A stretch of DNA of 40,172 nucleotides from Lachnospiraceae bacterium V9D3004 (lineage in GTDB: Bacteria; Bacillota; Clostridia; Lachnospirales; Lachnospiraceae). This document shows, in pieces, positions 18,401 to 26,400 of this stretch. The position numbers and the translations under genes were made by a program. Location: positions 1 through 40,172 of the forward strand of contig JHWW01000021.1 of the NCBI GenBank assembly GCA_000621985.1, read 5' to 3'. Position 1 is the first letter of the stretch. The number at the start of each line of letters is the position of its first letter. Below the pieces are notes generated by a model. That model saw only the letters and a list, made by a program, of their open reading frames with translations, did not search any database and had not been told where the DNA came from.

Positions 18401-19555
18401 CGTACCGGAAGAAGAACCGGCAATTCCTCCGCCACTATTGTCACAGTTAACCGTACTGTAATTCTTGCAGCCTGTGATAATCCCGTCATTCATCTGTACG
18501 GCGCCGGCAATACCTCCGGCACTGCTAACTCCGGTCACAGAACCTTCTACAATACAGTCAGTATAAGCAGCATTTCCGTCCGATCCTGATTGACCTGCAC
18601 ATCCGACAATTCCACCTGCCTCACGACTACTCTTTACACTTCCATTAAAAGAACACTTATCGACAGAAACATACAACCAACCTCCGATACCTCCCGCTCT
18701 GTCTTCAGTGGCGACCACTGTTCCTTCAACTGAACATTCTGTAATTGTCAATCCTTTATTAGTATTGTCTCCAACTATACCTCCGACAGTGCCTTTTCCT
18801 GTCACATTACCTTTAAAATCGCATTTTTCAATGTTACAACCTGCATAGCCTGCAATACCTCCGAGATATCTATTACCTCTTATATCACCTTCCGCTGCAC
18901 AAGCTGTTATCCCGGCATTTTTACCCGCTGATCCGGATATGCCACCGACATAACTACCCAAAGTGGTATTGTAGCTGTTATTTACTACAATACCGGTTAC
19001 TGTACCGTTAAATGTACAATTCTCGATCTTACCCGCCATACTTCCAACTATACCGCCAACATATGCGCTGCCCTCTACCGTTCCCTCTACACTTAGATTC
19101 ATGATAACGGCATCAGCATCAGTCCCTCTGAACAATCCGACACGCTGGTTTGTTTCCTTAATATACAATCCTGTTATCTTATGGCCGTCTCCATCCAATA
19201 CCCCGGCAAAGTAATAACTCTTTTTTTCTGCGTATACTCCGATAGGGGCAAAGCTATCCTTGTCCTCTCCGTAATATTCTTCAAGAGCTATATCCTTCTC
19301 AATCTTAAAATACTTACCTTTGGTAACTCCCTGCGCAGCTATATAATCGCGCAGTGTTGCAAGGTCATCGTCACTTCCTATAAGCCACGGGTCATTTTCC
19401 GTACCCGAACCCGACAGCTCGATCGTTGTCGGTCCCGCCGCCAGTGCCACAGTCTGATGCAGTGGGATTGCAAGCGCCGCTCCGATACAGACAAAAAACA
19501 TAACTACTGTCATTAAGATAGGCAACTTTATTTTAGGTAACTGTTTTTCTTTCAT
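15485..19555 (-). CDS. Large secreted GLUG-repeat surface protein with Lys-rich C-terminal domain
   Basis: This is a predicted cell-surface adhesin-like protein of 1356 residues. An N-terminal signal peptide (LPILMTVVMFFVCIGAALAI) is followed by a long GLUG region (about 150-480) with many GGIVG/GGIAG units. Next come an InlB-type repeat with DKIFLGWNTASDGSGTYYQA (about 485-570) and a Gly-rich beta-helix-like region (about 640-760). A small CPGH...CKYC segment and a second GLUG stretch (about 860-1040) follow. A Pro/Thr/Ser linker (about 1180-1270) leads to a very basic final domain (ITIKVTKKKSGITKTYKVK). There is no LPXTG motif. The basic end may hold it to the wall non-covalently. The function is not known. 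Confidence 0.85.
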   Translation of the reverse strand: MKEKQLPKIKLPILMTVVMFFVCIGAALAIPLHQTVALAAGPTTIELSGSGTENDPWLIGSDDDLATLRDYIAAQGVTKGKYFKIEKDIALEEYYGEDKDSFAPIGVYAEKKSYYFAGVLDGDGHKITGLYIKETNQRVGLFRGTDADAVIMNLSVEGTVEGSAYVGGIVGSMAGKIENCTFNGTVTGIVVNNSYNTTLGSYVGGISGSAGKNAGITACAAEGDIRGNRYLGGIAGYAGCNIEKCDFKGNVTGKGTVGGIVGDNTNKGLTITECSVEGTVVATEDRAGGIGGWLYVSVDKCSFNGSVKSSREAGGIVGCAGQSGSDGNAAYTDCIVEGSVTGVSSAGGIAGAVQMNDGIITGCKNYSTVNCDNSGGGIAGSSSGTIKDCENHGDVKEISDTSSDAGGIAGTNYGSIEGCKNYGDVSTGLDDAGGIVGDAEGTIKDCYNYGKIKGRGEVGGIAGVARAAIMNCVNEGELNAEEDSVGSLAGCSYYAYVKITTDPNGAPGKTSTDTCYTYPANAPECPYTMEDKIFLGWNTASDGSGTYYQAGKPYNNIEKIQATLYAIWMDCSNMNDLSTAGTKANPWIIDPAVRGLVSGWYITGVDSGETGKTLELNERLKITGEVNLVLADNVKLDVTKGINVSEGNSLIIHGNGELNATGTDRCAGIGGSAEEGCGIVTIEGGTVTAKGNSGAAGIGGGDCGDGGTVTVKGGNVLAEGSTCSSTGLAAPGIGAGRPGTDSGSTVHLKAGILHVYDGTVTAIAGTPLYNVAGAQAIGVNLEDKDSYDNNVYKDHIKIFRDDYVVFAGEDKNTAVMAPFSDKLSACTNAYVSITRCPGHSFVGRQCKYCGDAIGHSGEDGTGIRPFTIQNKDDWDKLASFIELGFETSGKQFELINDISVTTMIGTMENPFEGCLNGGGHALIANISENDNYVAPFKYINNSEIVDLVVTGSVTGDLYCAGLAGLAEGKNYINNCLVSARVDTTADQCGGIISCVGSGETTLRNCVFAGGIYGALGAGTIVGLNGDESKLTLTGCIDISDSEFPVGLGTDPVSISNTYYTYYSKITDADDIWTDCGKRAYSVTAGEGVELSFGSGTTSEVTGITYHNKGFSTKVYNFYDAVDSDYEAFYAGSGDKVELTIKGTVPEGSTLKGYVANEGTLTKSASGFTLTMPAGNVVISMEYETPDNKPTASPNVTPTKDPSQEGNSTAEPTKKPGNEGTPTADPSQNGNSAAEPTKVPANNGSLGNSSGSSSSGGTTMADPSNAKGSNGGKNKSQSNKIKIVSVTCKKGTKTITGKLSVKGATVKIKVGKKAYKKAKVKGKKFSLNLSYKLQKKTKITIKVTKKKSGITKTYKVK

Positions 19556-19576
19556 TCCTTACGCCTCCTGTTATAG

Positions 19577-19621
19577 GGCAAATCCTGCCAGTCAGGGCAT
19601 GACAGGCACTTGCCGGGTTGG
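19577..19621 (-). promoter_or_regulatory. Hairpin leader of the GLUG gene, R2-like 5' end
   Basis: The minus-strand leader between the promoter and ribosome site starts CCAACCCGGCAAGTG and folds with GGCAA and CCTG pairing to CAGG and TTGCC (19577-19614). CCAACCCGG followed by TGTCATGC also occurs in R2 copy a. It may be a diverged R2 or a regulatory leader. I do not recognise a known riboswitch. Confidence 0.5.
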
Positions 19622-19665
19622 TACTGCACAATACTCCTTCAAAAAATATTAAACCACTACACTAA

Positions 19666-19694
19666 AGTATAACCTCAAACAATTCTATTAGCAA
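19666..19694 (-). promoter_or_regulatory. Promoter of the GLUG gene
   Basis: The minus strand has TTGCTA (19689-19694), a 17-base spacer and TATACT (19666-19671). The transcript would begin near 19658 and carry a hairpin leader of about 100 bases. Confidence 0.65.
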
Positions 19695-19713
19695 GAAAAA
19701 CACATCGCATCTG

Positions 19714-19796
19714 CGAACATTCCGCACTTCGTGCTCCATGTTCCCCTCCCCGTAGGAGGTGTGCTCATGCAAGCATGACACACTCCCCCGGGTTGG
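19714..19796 (-). repeat. R2 structured repeat, copy a (83 nt)
   Basis: Read on the minus strand, it runs from CCAACC to GAATGTTCG. One arm pairs GGAG, GTGTG and TCATGC with GCATGA, CACAC and CTCC. A second arm is GAACAT/ATGTTC with inner GCAC/GTGC. It starts six bases beyond the T-tract of the GH115 terminator. Copy b is at 26401-26484 in the matching orientation. Confidence 0.8.
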
Positions 19797-19802
19797 AGTT
19801 AC

Positions 19803-19835
19803 AAAAAGGAGAGGGATGTGAGTAAATCCCTCTCC
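19803..19835 (-). terminator. Terminator after the GH115 gene
   Basis: On the minus strand GGAGAGGGA and TCCCTCTCC form a perfect stem with a ten-base loop, followed by TTTTT. It lies about 45 bases past the stop at 19879. Confidence 0.9.
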
Positions 19836-19878
19836 TACTACAATCAATTATATGTTACTTTCTGTATATTGTTACGTA

Positions 19879-22800
19879 TTAATACATTAAGATCTTATCA
19901 TAAAGTCTTGATGAAACGTCAACCTTCTTGCCTACATAGTAGCTCTCTGCCGGTGCATTGTATACACTTGCGAGATCATCCTGATGTAATACAAGTCTTA
20001 TGAGTGCCATATTAGGATCACACTGATAATATCTGATCTTATGAACTCCAGGTGTAAGGTGAATTCCTGAAATCTTTGAAGTTCTTCCGTTCTTCTCGAT
20101 ATCGGTCGCCCATGTACCCTGTGACCATGTTCCTGCAAGATAGTTATCAACGATCGAGTTGGTGATCTTAATATCTCCGCCATCTATTGATATACCGTAT
20201 CTAAGCTGCATATTGTTGTACTCAAGGTTACTTGTAGGATTGAACTGACAATCAAGTGTGTAAGTATCATCCTGAGGAACGCTTACGGTATATTCAACAT
20301 AAGGTGCATTTGCAAGAGCTGCAGCATTATCATATGTTATTGTACTGCTTGTTGTTCTTACTGCTGTGAGATATTTGCCGTTATCCGGTACAACGATCAT
20401 CTTGTTATCTGATTCTTTACCGGCATTGGTAATACCCTTACCGTCTTTGATATCAGTGTAGTTTGCCACGTCGATTGAAGCATATTCATTAGCCATTATA
20501 TAAGTCTTGTCAGCAAGTCCTTCCGTAGCAACCTTTTCTGCATATACGTTAACTTTTACTGTATTGCTTCCGTCGCTTATCTCTATCGAACCTGATGCGG
20601 TAGCCGTAAGCTTGCTCCAGTCGATATATACATGGATAGCGTCAAGTTCGTTAACAGTGCCTGATGCCTTGGACAATACGATCCAGTCAGCACTTGCCTT
20701 TGCTGTGTAATCATAAGAACCTGTGCCCTTGTTTGCAAGTTCGATCGTATATACTTCATTATTGGTGCTTGTGAATCCCGGAAGCTCTGCTTCTCCGTCA
20801 GTGTATGCCTTGGTCATTGAACCTGTGATGCTTTCTACAAGTACATTGAGTCCCGCACTGCCGGATCCGTTAACTGTCTTAAGTGACGGAAGCTGTCCGC
20901 TGTCTGTATTCCACTGCTGCATTCCTATATGATACTTCTGATCTGCAGACTGCATACCTCTCCACTTCTTACCATTCTCAGGTGCACCCGGCATATTGTT
21001 GTTAAATGTATCATAAAGTTCATTATCAAGATCTATTGCCTGCTGGCAAAGCTCTCTGTACTTATTGGCTGCTGTAAGTCCCATCTCGGAATACTTGTTA
21101 TTGAGAGCTGCATATATCTCAATCTTAAGTACGTTCGGAACTGCCATTGCCGGATAATATATAAGCTGATAGAACGCTGCCTGAAGATCTTCCGGAACCT
21201 TTGCCTTGAGATCTTCTGCTCTGTTCATTATGTCATTACATTTCATGAGGATATCCTGAGCCTCGTTGTAATTATTCACACTGAACATATCCGAGCAATT
21301 GTTTGCTGTGTTGTAAAGAACGTGCTCAACCTTTCTTGATGTCTCAAGATCAAGGTAATCGTCCATAAGTCTTGATGCCTCAGCAAGCTGTTCCTTATCA
21401 AGTCCGCCGAGTCCAGACTTACCGAACTGCTCTGCGAACCATTTCTCTTTGTATTCGGCAAGCTTGGAGTTTCCGTTAACTCCCCACTTCTCATAATCAT
21501 ATCCGAGATCGAGGAAGTATGATATATCCATCTCCATAGGCTTAAGGTCACCAACGTTAACTACCCATACATCATCGATTCCATAATCATAAGATACGGA
21601 CATCTGATCCCATATACGTGATATCTGAGTTGTCTGGATCCATGTATATGACTTAGGAGCTCCAACGTAATCAAAATGATAATACATTCCGAGTCCGCCT
21701 ACCATCTGCTGCTGCTCATATGTAGGAAGTGTTCTTACATAAGCCCAGTTATCATCGCAGAGCATTGCGATGGTATCCTTCATACAATCCTGCTCATAGA
21801 GAGCGCCTTCGTTCCATGCGTTCTCAACTTCCTTATATACAACAAGCTGTGTAGGATTGGTATCACCGTTGTTTGCAAGAATGTCTTTCTGCTGGTTGAT
21901 GATATGGTTAAGAAGTTCTGCATACTTTGGCGGATCGTCTGCTGCCGGAAGCGATGAGTCGTTCTCACCTCTCATACCTACGGTACAGATATTATCAAAT
22001 GCACCATTTCTCTTAACACCGTCATCCCAGAACTTCTCGATAGCAGTGTTGATTCTTTCATCATAAGCCGCCTCGCTTGGAAGATTGTACTTATTCCATG
22101 CGTTAGCTGAACTGTCACTTATACTTCCCTTGTACTTACTGTATTCGTTACCCCACTCATTACCTGCACGGTAACATGGCTCATGGTGAGATGTTCCCAT
22201 TACAATACCATACTTGTCGGCAAGCTTGGCATTGGCAAGAGTGTCTCCCTCATATTCAGGATCAACTCCGCCCTTAACACTGCTTACACCGTCTTTACTG
22301 AAGGCATTGCCCCACATTGCAGGCCAGAGATAATCTCCCTTAAGTCTGAGTATAAGTTCAAATACATGTGCGTAGAATTTGTAATTACGCTGTCCGTACT
22401 TATTGTTTGACCAGTTGGTAAGTGACGGTGATTCATCATTAAGGAATATACCACGATATTTTACTGATGGCTCCTTAGATGTCTTATTGATCTCAGCTCC
22501 GTCAAGGTCAACCTTAGCTCTTACTGCCGGTGTTGCATCTGCCCACCATACCCATGGTGAAACTCCCATGAGTTCCGACAGACGGAATATTCCGTATATT
22601 GTTCCTCTCTTATCGCTTCCCGCTACTACAAGTGCTTCGTCCACACCTACAACAGGATTCTTGATAACCTGAAGCTTATAGGTCTCCCATTTACCTTCAA
22701 TATCACTTACATCAAGCTTTCCGTCGCTTACAAGCTGCTTGATGAGATCATTACCGTTAGCGCCTACTGTACCGGCAATGATCGCTCTTCCTGATACGGC

Positions 22801-23478
22801 ACTCTTATCTGTAACAACCTGAAGACCGTTAGGACTCTCGTTTGCAACGCCTTCATCATCAGTACCGATTCCGGATACTCTTGCAACGTCAGCCTTGAAC
22901 GCTTCCGCGATAATGCTAATTCCATCATATTCCGAATCCTTAGGATCGATGTAGAGCATAGCTGATGCTTTTGAGTTATCAACTATATTGAACGGTTCAG
23001 GTGTTGCCGTAGGAACTGCTGTAGGAGCAGCCGGTCCCTGTGTTACTACCGCAGAAGTAGCTGCCGGTCCCTGTGTTACTGTCTGTGAAGCCTGGGTAGC
23101 ACTCGGCGTCTGCGGATTATTACTTACATTAACTGTACATTTCAATGTTTTTTTACTCTTTCCCAGCTTATACACTGCTGTTATTACTGATTTTCCCTTC
23201 TTAACCCCTTTTACATTGGCAAATGCCTTATTGCCTTTGGTGTTCTTCTTTACGATCTTCGCATATTTTTTCTTGGAAGACTTCCATGTTACCTTACCCT
23301 TCTTTTTTCCGTTCTTAAGGGATATCTTGATAGTCTTTCCAACTGCAACCGTTGCTCTTGTTCGGCTGAGTTTTACTTTTTTCTTGGCAGCATCACCGGT
23401 GTTAGGTATAGTGGTAATGCTTCCTGCAAGCATTGCAGCGGCGCAAACCCATGCCACTAATTTCTTTGCTTTTATCAT
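19879..23478 (-). CDS. Secreted xylan alpha-1,2-glucuronidase, GH115 family, with Ig-like domain
   Basis: GH115 enzymes remove (4-O-methyl)glucuronic acid side chains from glucuronoxylan. The 1199 residues comprise a signal peptide (1-30), a Lys-rich Big_2-like domain (about 31-120), a Pro/Thr linker (about 121-165) and the GH115 catalytic region. Catalytic-region segments include ASAMLYIDPKDSEYDG, SVKYRGIFLNDESPSLTNW, GDYLWPAMWGNAF, GIVMGTSHHEPCYRAGNEW and GMRGENDSSL. A C-terminal beta-rich accessory region starts near SADWIVLSKASGTVNEL. The enzyme is complete. It follows the SGNH esterase gene by 103 bp in the same direction, with a structured RNA between them, and ends at a strong terminator. 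Together with the esterase it suggests removal of side groups from xylan at the cell surface. Confidence 0.9.
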   Translation of the reverse strand: MIKAKKLVAWVCAAAMLAGSITTIPNTGDAAKKKVKLSRTRATVAVGKTIKISLKNGKKKGKVTWKSSKKKYAKIVKKNTKGNKAFANVKGVKKGKSVITAVYKLGKSKKTLKCTVNVSNNPQTPSATQASQTVTQGPAATSAVVTQGPAAPTAVPTATPEPFNIVDNSKASAMLYIDPKDSEYDGISIIAEAFKADVARVSGIGTDDEGVANESPNGLQVVTDKSAVSGRAIIAGTVGANGNDLIKQLVSDGKLDVSDIEGKWETYKLQVIKNPVVGVDEALVVAGSDKRGTIYGIFRLSELMGVSPWVWWADATPAVRAKVDLDGAEINKTSKEPSVKYRGIFLNDESPSLTNWSNNKYGQRNYKFYAHVFELILRLKGDYLWPAMWGNAFSKDGVSSVKGGVDPEYEGDTLANAKLADKYGIVMGTSHHEPCYRAGNEWGNEYSKYKGSISDSSANAWNKYNLPSEAAYDERINTAIEKFWDDGVKRNGAFDNICTVGMRGENDSSLPAADDPPKYAELLNHIINQQKDILANNGDTNPTQLVVYKEVENAWNEGALYEQDCMKDTIAMLCDDNWAYVRTLPTYEQQQMVGGLGMYYHFDYVGAPKSYTWIQTTQISRIWDQMSVSYDYGIDDVWVVNVGDLKPMEMDISYFLDLGYDYEKWGVNGNSKLAEYKEKWFAEQFGKSGLGGLDKEQLAEASRLMDDYLDLETSRKVEHVLYNTANNCSDMFSVNNYNEAQDILMKCNDIMNRAEDLKAKVPEDLQAAFYQLIYYPAMAVPNVLKIEIYAALNNKYSEMGLTAANKYRELCQQAIDLDNELYDTFNNNMPGAPENGKKWRGMQSADQKYHIGMQQWNTDSGQLPSLKTVNGSGSAGLNVLVESITGSMTKAYTDGEAELPGFTSTNNEVYTIELANKGTGSYDYTAKASADWIVLSKASGTVNELDAIHVYIDWSKLTATASGSIEISDGSNTVKVNVYAEKVATEGLADKTYIMANEYASIDVANYTDIKDGKGITNAGKESDNKMIVVPDNGKYLTAVRTTSSTITYDNAAALANAPYVEYTVSVPQDDTYTLDCQFNPTSNLEYNNMQLRYGISIDGGDIKITNSIVDNYLAGTWSQGTWATDIEKNGRTSKISGIHLTPGVHKIRYYQCDPNMALIRLVLHQDDLASVYNAPAESYYVGKKVDVSSRLYDKILMY

Positions 23479-23511
23479 ACTTATTATACCCTCCTCTTAT
23501 TTTTTATGAGC

Positions 23512-23575
23512 GTTTTGCACCCCGGTTCCCTGTCGCAAGGCCACAAGGAATATCGTTGTGTCAGGGATGCAAAAC
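23512..23575 (-). promoter_or_regulatory. Three-tier stem element between the esterase and GH115 genes
   Basis: Nested perfect arms GTTTTGCA/TGCAAAAC (23512-23519, 23568-23575), CCCTG/CAGGG and CACAA/TTGTG fill most of the 103-bp gap. There is no T-tract, so it is not a simple terminator. RNA processing, differential stability or a regulatory leader for GH115 are possible. Confidence 0.65.
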
Positions 23576-23581
23576 ATTCAA

Positions 23582-25261
23582 TTATTTTTCAAACATTGTA
23601 AGGTCGATCGCATTAGCCATTACATCATAACCTTCATATGGATGAAGTCCGTCATTGAGCGTATATTCATGTTTGATGTTCTTTGGATTGTCCGGATCTG
23701 CAAGCGCACTTTCAAAATCAATGATTCCATCCATCTCGGATTCCTCAAGATTACGCATCCATGTGTTGATCTTAGTTCTCACTTCTTCGGATGCATCACT
23801 GTAGTAATCGCTTGTTCCGAACGGAAGTATCGGTGCTCCGTATACCTTAATGCCGTTATCATGACATGTCTCTACCATCTTCTTATATTCGGGAAGCAGC
23901 TGATCATATTTTGAAGTGTTATCCAGCTTATTAAGGTCATTAACACCAAACAGGATTATACAATACTCAACACCGTCATGCTGTGTAAGATCTCTCTCGA
24001 ATCTGTCTTTACCTGCATCTGTAGGATAACTTCCGAACATTGCATTGGCACCGATTCCTTCATTTATTACAGATACATGCTTGGTCTTCTCATTAGCCTG
24101 AAGTCTCTTTGCAAAATAATCTCCCCATCTTGTGTAACTGTCAGGCTTCTTGCCGAGATAAGAAGCATCTGTTCCGTATCCGTCTGTTATTGAATCACCG
24201 AAACACACAACGGCTCTGCTGTCTCCCGGAGACATAAGCGAGCAGTCAGCAAGGAAGAACCAGCTTGTCGGCTTATGCTCTGTAGTAATTGTCTCATCGG
24301 ACACATGATTACCGGCGATCTGGTATGTAGTTGCCCTTGCACCTCTGTGTCCTGTTATGTTATTCGTCGGAGCTGATTCAAAATACATTGATATTGCAAT
24401 ATTATCAAGCGCTTTTGCATCAAAATTTATTCCGTCTGTCTCAATAAGTTCTCTTGCGGGAATCTTGAATTCTTCCTCTCCGCCTACAGTGATAACCGTA
24501 TCGGTTGAAGGATCTATTGTAGACTTATCAGGCTCTATCTGCTTAGCGATGTGCATTGATTTAACAACCACATCACTGCTACCGTACTGGTTTGACAGTC
24601 TGAACTTGATCTTGGATCCGCTTGTGGTGATCCTGATGATCTGACGTATAGTAGAATCTGCAAGCGGGATCTTCGGCATCGCAGAATCTGCCGATACATC
24701 ATTCTTCTCTTCGGATGTACCCCATGTGGTTACCCACTTGTCAGGACCGACAGTCACTTCCGGTGTCGGTGTAGCAGCTTCAGTCGGTTTTACTGCATTG
24801 GGATCAGCTGTCGGATTGGTACCTGCAGGTGCTGTTGTCGGTGCAGTTGAAGCAGCAGGTACTGCAGTACCTGCCGGTACTTCTGTAGGCTGAACTGTAT
24901 CGATCTTGTTATCCTTGGCAGTTACCTTTACCTGAATCGAAAGATTCTTTTTATACTTACCCAAAGTGTATTTTGCTGTAATCTTGGCTTTGCCGGCCTT
25001 GATTCCTTTTACCTTTGCGGAAGCTTTTGAGGCTTTAACGATCTTGGCGATCTTGGTTGCCTTGGATGCCCATTTTACCTTTGCCTTCTTGTTGACGTTC
25101 TTAAGGTTCAGCGTAATGGTGCTTCCTTCCTTAACTTTAGCACTCTTCTTGGCGAATGCGGGTGCCTTTGCTGCAGACAGATCAACTCCGCCCGGCAGAA
25201 CAAGAGATGCAGCCAACGCAAGACTGAGAACAGATGCTTTGATGCGTGTTACTTTTTTCAT
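23582..25261 (-). CDS. Secreted SGNH/GDSL hydrolase (probable carbohydrate esterase) with Ig-like domain
   Basis: This is a predicted extracellular esterase, 559 residues. The order is signal peptide (1-31), Lys-rich Big_2-like domain (about 32-115), Pro/Thr/Ala linker (about 120-172), a beta-rich module (about 175-345), and an SGNH catalytic domain. The catalytic domain has VCFGDSITDGYG (nucleophile Ser about 357), EGIGANAMFG, the Asn block GVNDLN, and DGLHP with Asp about 537 and His about 540. This full set supports an active hydrolase. The substrate is not readable; the neighbouring GH115 gene favours acetyl or other ester groups on xylan. It is the first gene after a regulated divergent promoter facing an AraC gene. 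Confidence 0.88.
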   Translation of the reverse strand: MKKVTRIKASVLSLALAASLVLPGGVDLSAAKAPAFAKKSAKVKEGSTITLNLKNVNKKAKVKWASKATKIAKIVKASKASAKVKGIKAGKAKITAKYTLGKYKKNLSIQVKVTAKDNKIDTVQPTEVPAGTAVPAASTAPTTAPAGTNPTADPNAVKPTEAATPTPEVTVGPDKWVTTWGTSEEKNDVSADSAMPKIPLADSTIRQIIRITTSGSKIKFRLSNQYGSSDVVVKSMHIAKQIEPDKSTIDPSTDTVITVGGEEEFKIPARELIETDGINFDAKALDNIAISMYFESAPTNNITGHRGARATTYQIAGNHVSDETITTEHKPTSWFFLADCSLMSPGDSRAVVCFGDSITDGYGTDASYLGKKPDSYTRWGDYFAKRLQANEKTKHVSVINEGIGANAMFGSYPTDAGKDRFERDLTQHDGVEYCIILFGVNDLNKLDNTSKYDQLLPEYKKMVETCHDNGIKVYGAPILPFGTSDYYSDASEEVRTKINTWMRNLEESEMDGIIDFESALADPDNPKNIKHEYTLNDGLHPYEGYDVMANAIDLTMFEK

Positions 25262-25292
25262 GTTACTCTTCTCCCTTCAGAAAATATGTGTA

Positions 25293-25385
25293 ATTTTGCC
25301 ACTTATAAGCACTATATTAACACGATAGATATTTTTTAACAATCGGGATGGCAAAATGCAATATTTTCTTGACCATTTGCAATAT
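25293..25385. promoter_or_regulatory. Candidate AraC binding sites in the divergent control region
   Basis: A perfect 9-bp inverted repeat, ATTTTGCCA (25293-25301) and TGGCAAAAT (25349-25357), flanks the esterase promoter. Direct repeats of TGCAATAT at 25357-25364 and 25378-25385 are 21 bp apart (two helical turns), the last overlapping the AraC promoter spacer. These are likely sites for the AraC protein. Confidence 0.6.
25314..25342 (-). promoter_or_regulatory. Promoter of the SGNH esterase gene
   Basis: The minus strand has TTGTTA (25337-25342), a 17-base spacer and TAATAT (25314-25319). Confidence 0.7.
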
Positions 25386-25398
25386 AACACGTTATACT
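25369..25398 (+). promoter_or_regulatory. Promoter of the AraC-family gene
   Basis: The plus strand has TTGACC (25369-25374), an 18-base spacer and TATACT (25393-25398), about 50 bases before the start codon. Confidence 0.7.
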
Positions 25399-25450
25399 TA
25401 TAGTGTTATATTTGATTATTTTTTACCAATATTTTACGGAGCTGAATCAT

Positions 25451-26332
25451 ATGAGGTATGTTTATTCCGAGAATGACCTTCCCAAGGCAAATGACTATTA
25501 TTATGAAGCCAGACATACGACCAATATAAATGAATTCCCGTTTGTTCAGGCTCATTCACATAATTTTTATGAGATATATATGTTCCTTAGCGGTTCGGTA
25601 CGTCTTTTTGTGGAAGATACTTTCTACAATGTAGAGCTTGGAGATATTATTATAATTCCGCCATATACCATTCACCAGTTATATGCGACAGACCCTCCGG
25701 TACTGCCGTATATGAGAATGTATATGTATATATCCGAGCCATGCCTCAAATCATTCCAGTTTAACGAGCACAATCCTCTTCATACACTTAAACTGGCTAC
25801 ATCGCATAAGAGGTATCATTTTCACATTGATGACGAAAAGGAATATAATTCCATCAAATATTGCATGAGATATGTGTATGACAGTAAAAAGTCGGATTAT
25901 TACGGCAAAGAAATGCTCAACCGTTCCTGCATTCTCCATCTTATCACGCTTCTTTGCAAGAACATTGTTGAATCCCTCGAACCTCAGGGAATCATTCATA
26001 CAAACCCGATGATAGAGAATGTCTTGTCATACATTAATTGTAATTATACCGAAGAGATATCGCTTGATACACTTGCTGATCATTTTTATATCAACAAGTC
26101 AACGTTATCAAAAGAATTCAAGGAATACACCGGTCAGACGATACACAGTTATCTGATAATGAAGAGGATCAATACGGCAAAGCAGGATATGTCGAACGGC
26201 GTATCACCGACACAGGTATATCTTTCCACCGGTTTTAAAGACTACTCCACATTCTACAGAACATTCCAGAAATATGAATCAATGTCGCCGAAAGAATTCT
26301 ATTATATCGGTTCGGCAAGCGAAAGCGAATAA
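25451..26332 (+). CDS. AraC-family transcriptional regulator with cupin sensor domain
   Basis: The regulator has 293 residues. The N-terminal cupin-like domain has HSHNFYEIYMFLSGSVRLFV (metal/sugar pocket type) and GDIIIIPPYTIHQL. The C-terminal pair of helix-turn-helix motifs runs from ENVLSYINCNYTEEISLDTL through FYINKSTLSKEFKEYTGQ to the family-typical end FKDYSTFYRTFQKYESMSPKEFY. ATG 25451 has GGAG nine bases upstream and is preferred over the first ATG at 25403. It is divergent from the esterase-GH115 genes and is probably their sugar-responsive activator. The gene ends at a strong terminator. Confidence 0.92.
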   Translation: MRYVYSENDLPKANDYYYEARHTTNINEFPFVQAHSHNFYEIYMFLSGSVRLFVEDTFYNVELGDIIIIPPYTIHQLYATDPPVLPYMRMYMYISEPCLKSFQFNEHNPLHTLKLATSHKRYHFHIDDEKEYNSIKYCMRYVYDSKKSDYYGKEMLNRSCILHLITLLCKNIVESLEPQGIIHTNPMIENVLSYINCNYTEEISLDTLADHFYINKSTLSKEFKEYTGQTIHSYLIMKRINTAKQDMSNGVSPTQVYLSTGFKDYSTFYRTFQKYESMSPKEFYYIGSASESE

Positions 26333-26357
26333 ATATAATAAAAAACAAGAATAAAAG

Positions 26358-26392
26358 CCCCGCGGACGTAAGTATCCGCGGGGTATTTTTTT
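26358..26392 (+). terminator. Terminator after the AraC gene, possibly two-way
   Basis: CCCCGCGGA and TCCGCGGGG form a perfect nine-base-pair stem with an eight-base loop, followed by TATTTTTTTT. The other side is A-rich, so it may also stop the converging glgP transcript. Confidence 0.92.
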
Positions 26393-26400
26393 TCGCTAAA

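Noticed and set aside
17412-18589. Long antisense frames within the GLUG gene
   Set aside because: They arise from the repetitive Gly/Thr-rich codons on the opposite strand; no start signals and no domain.
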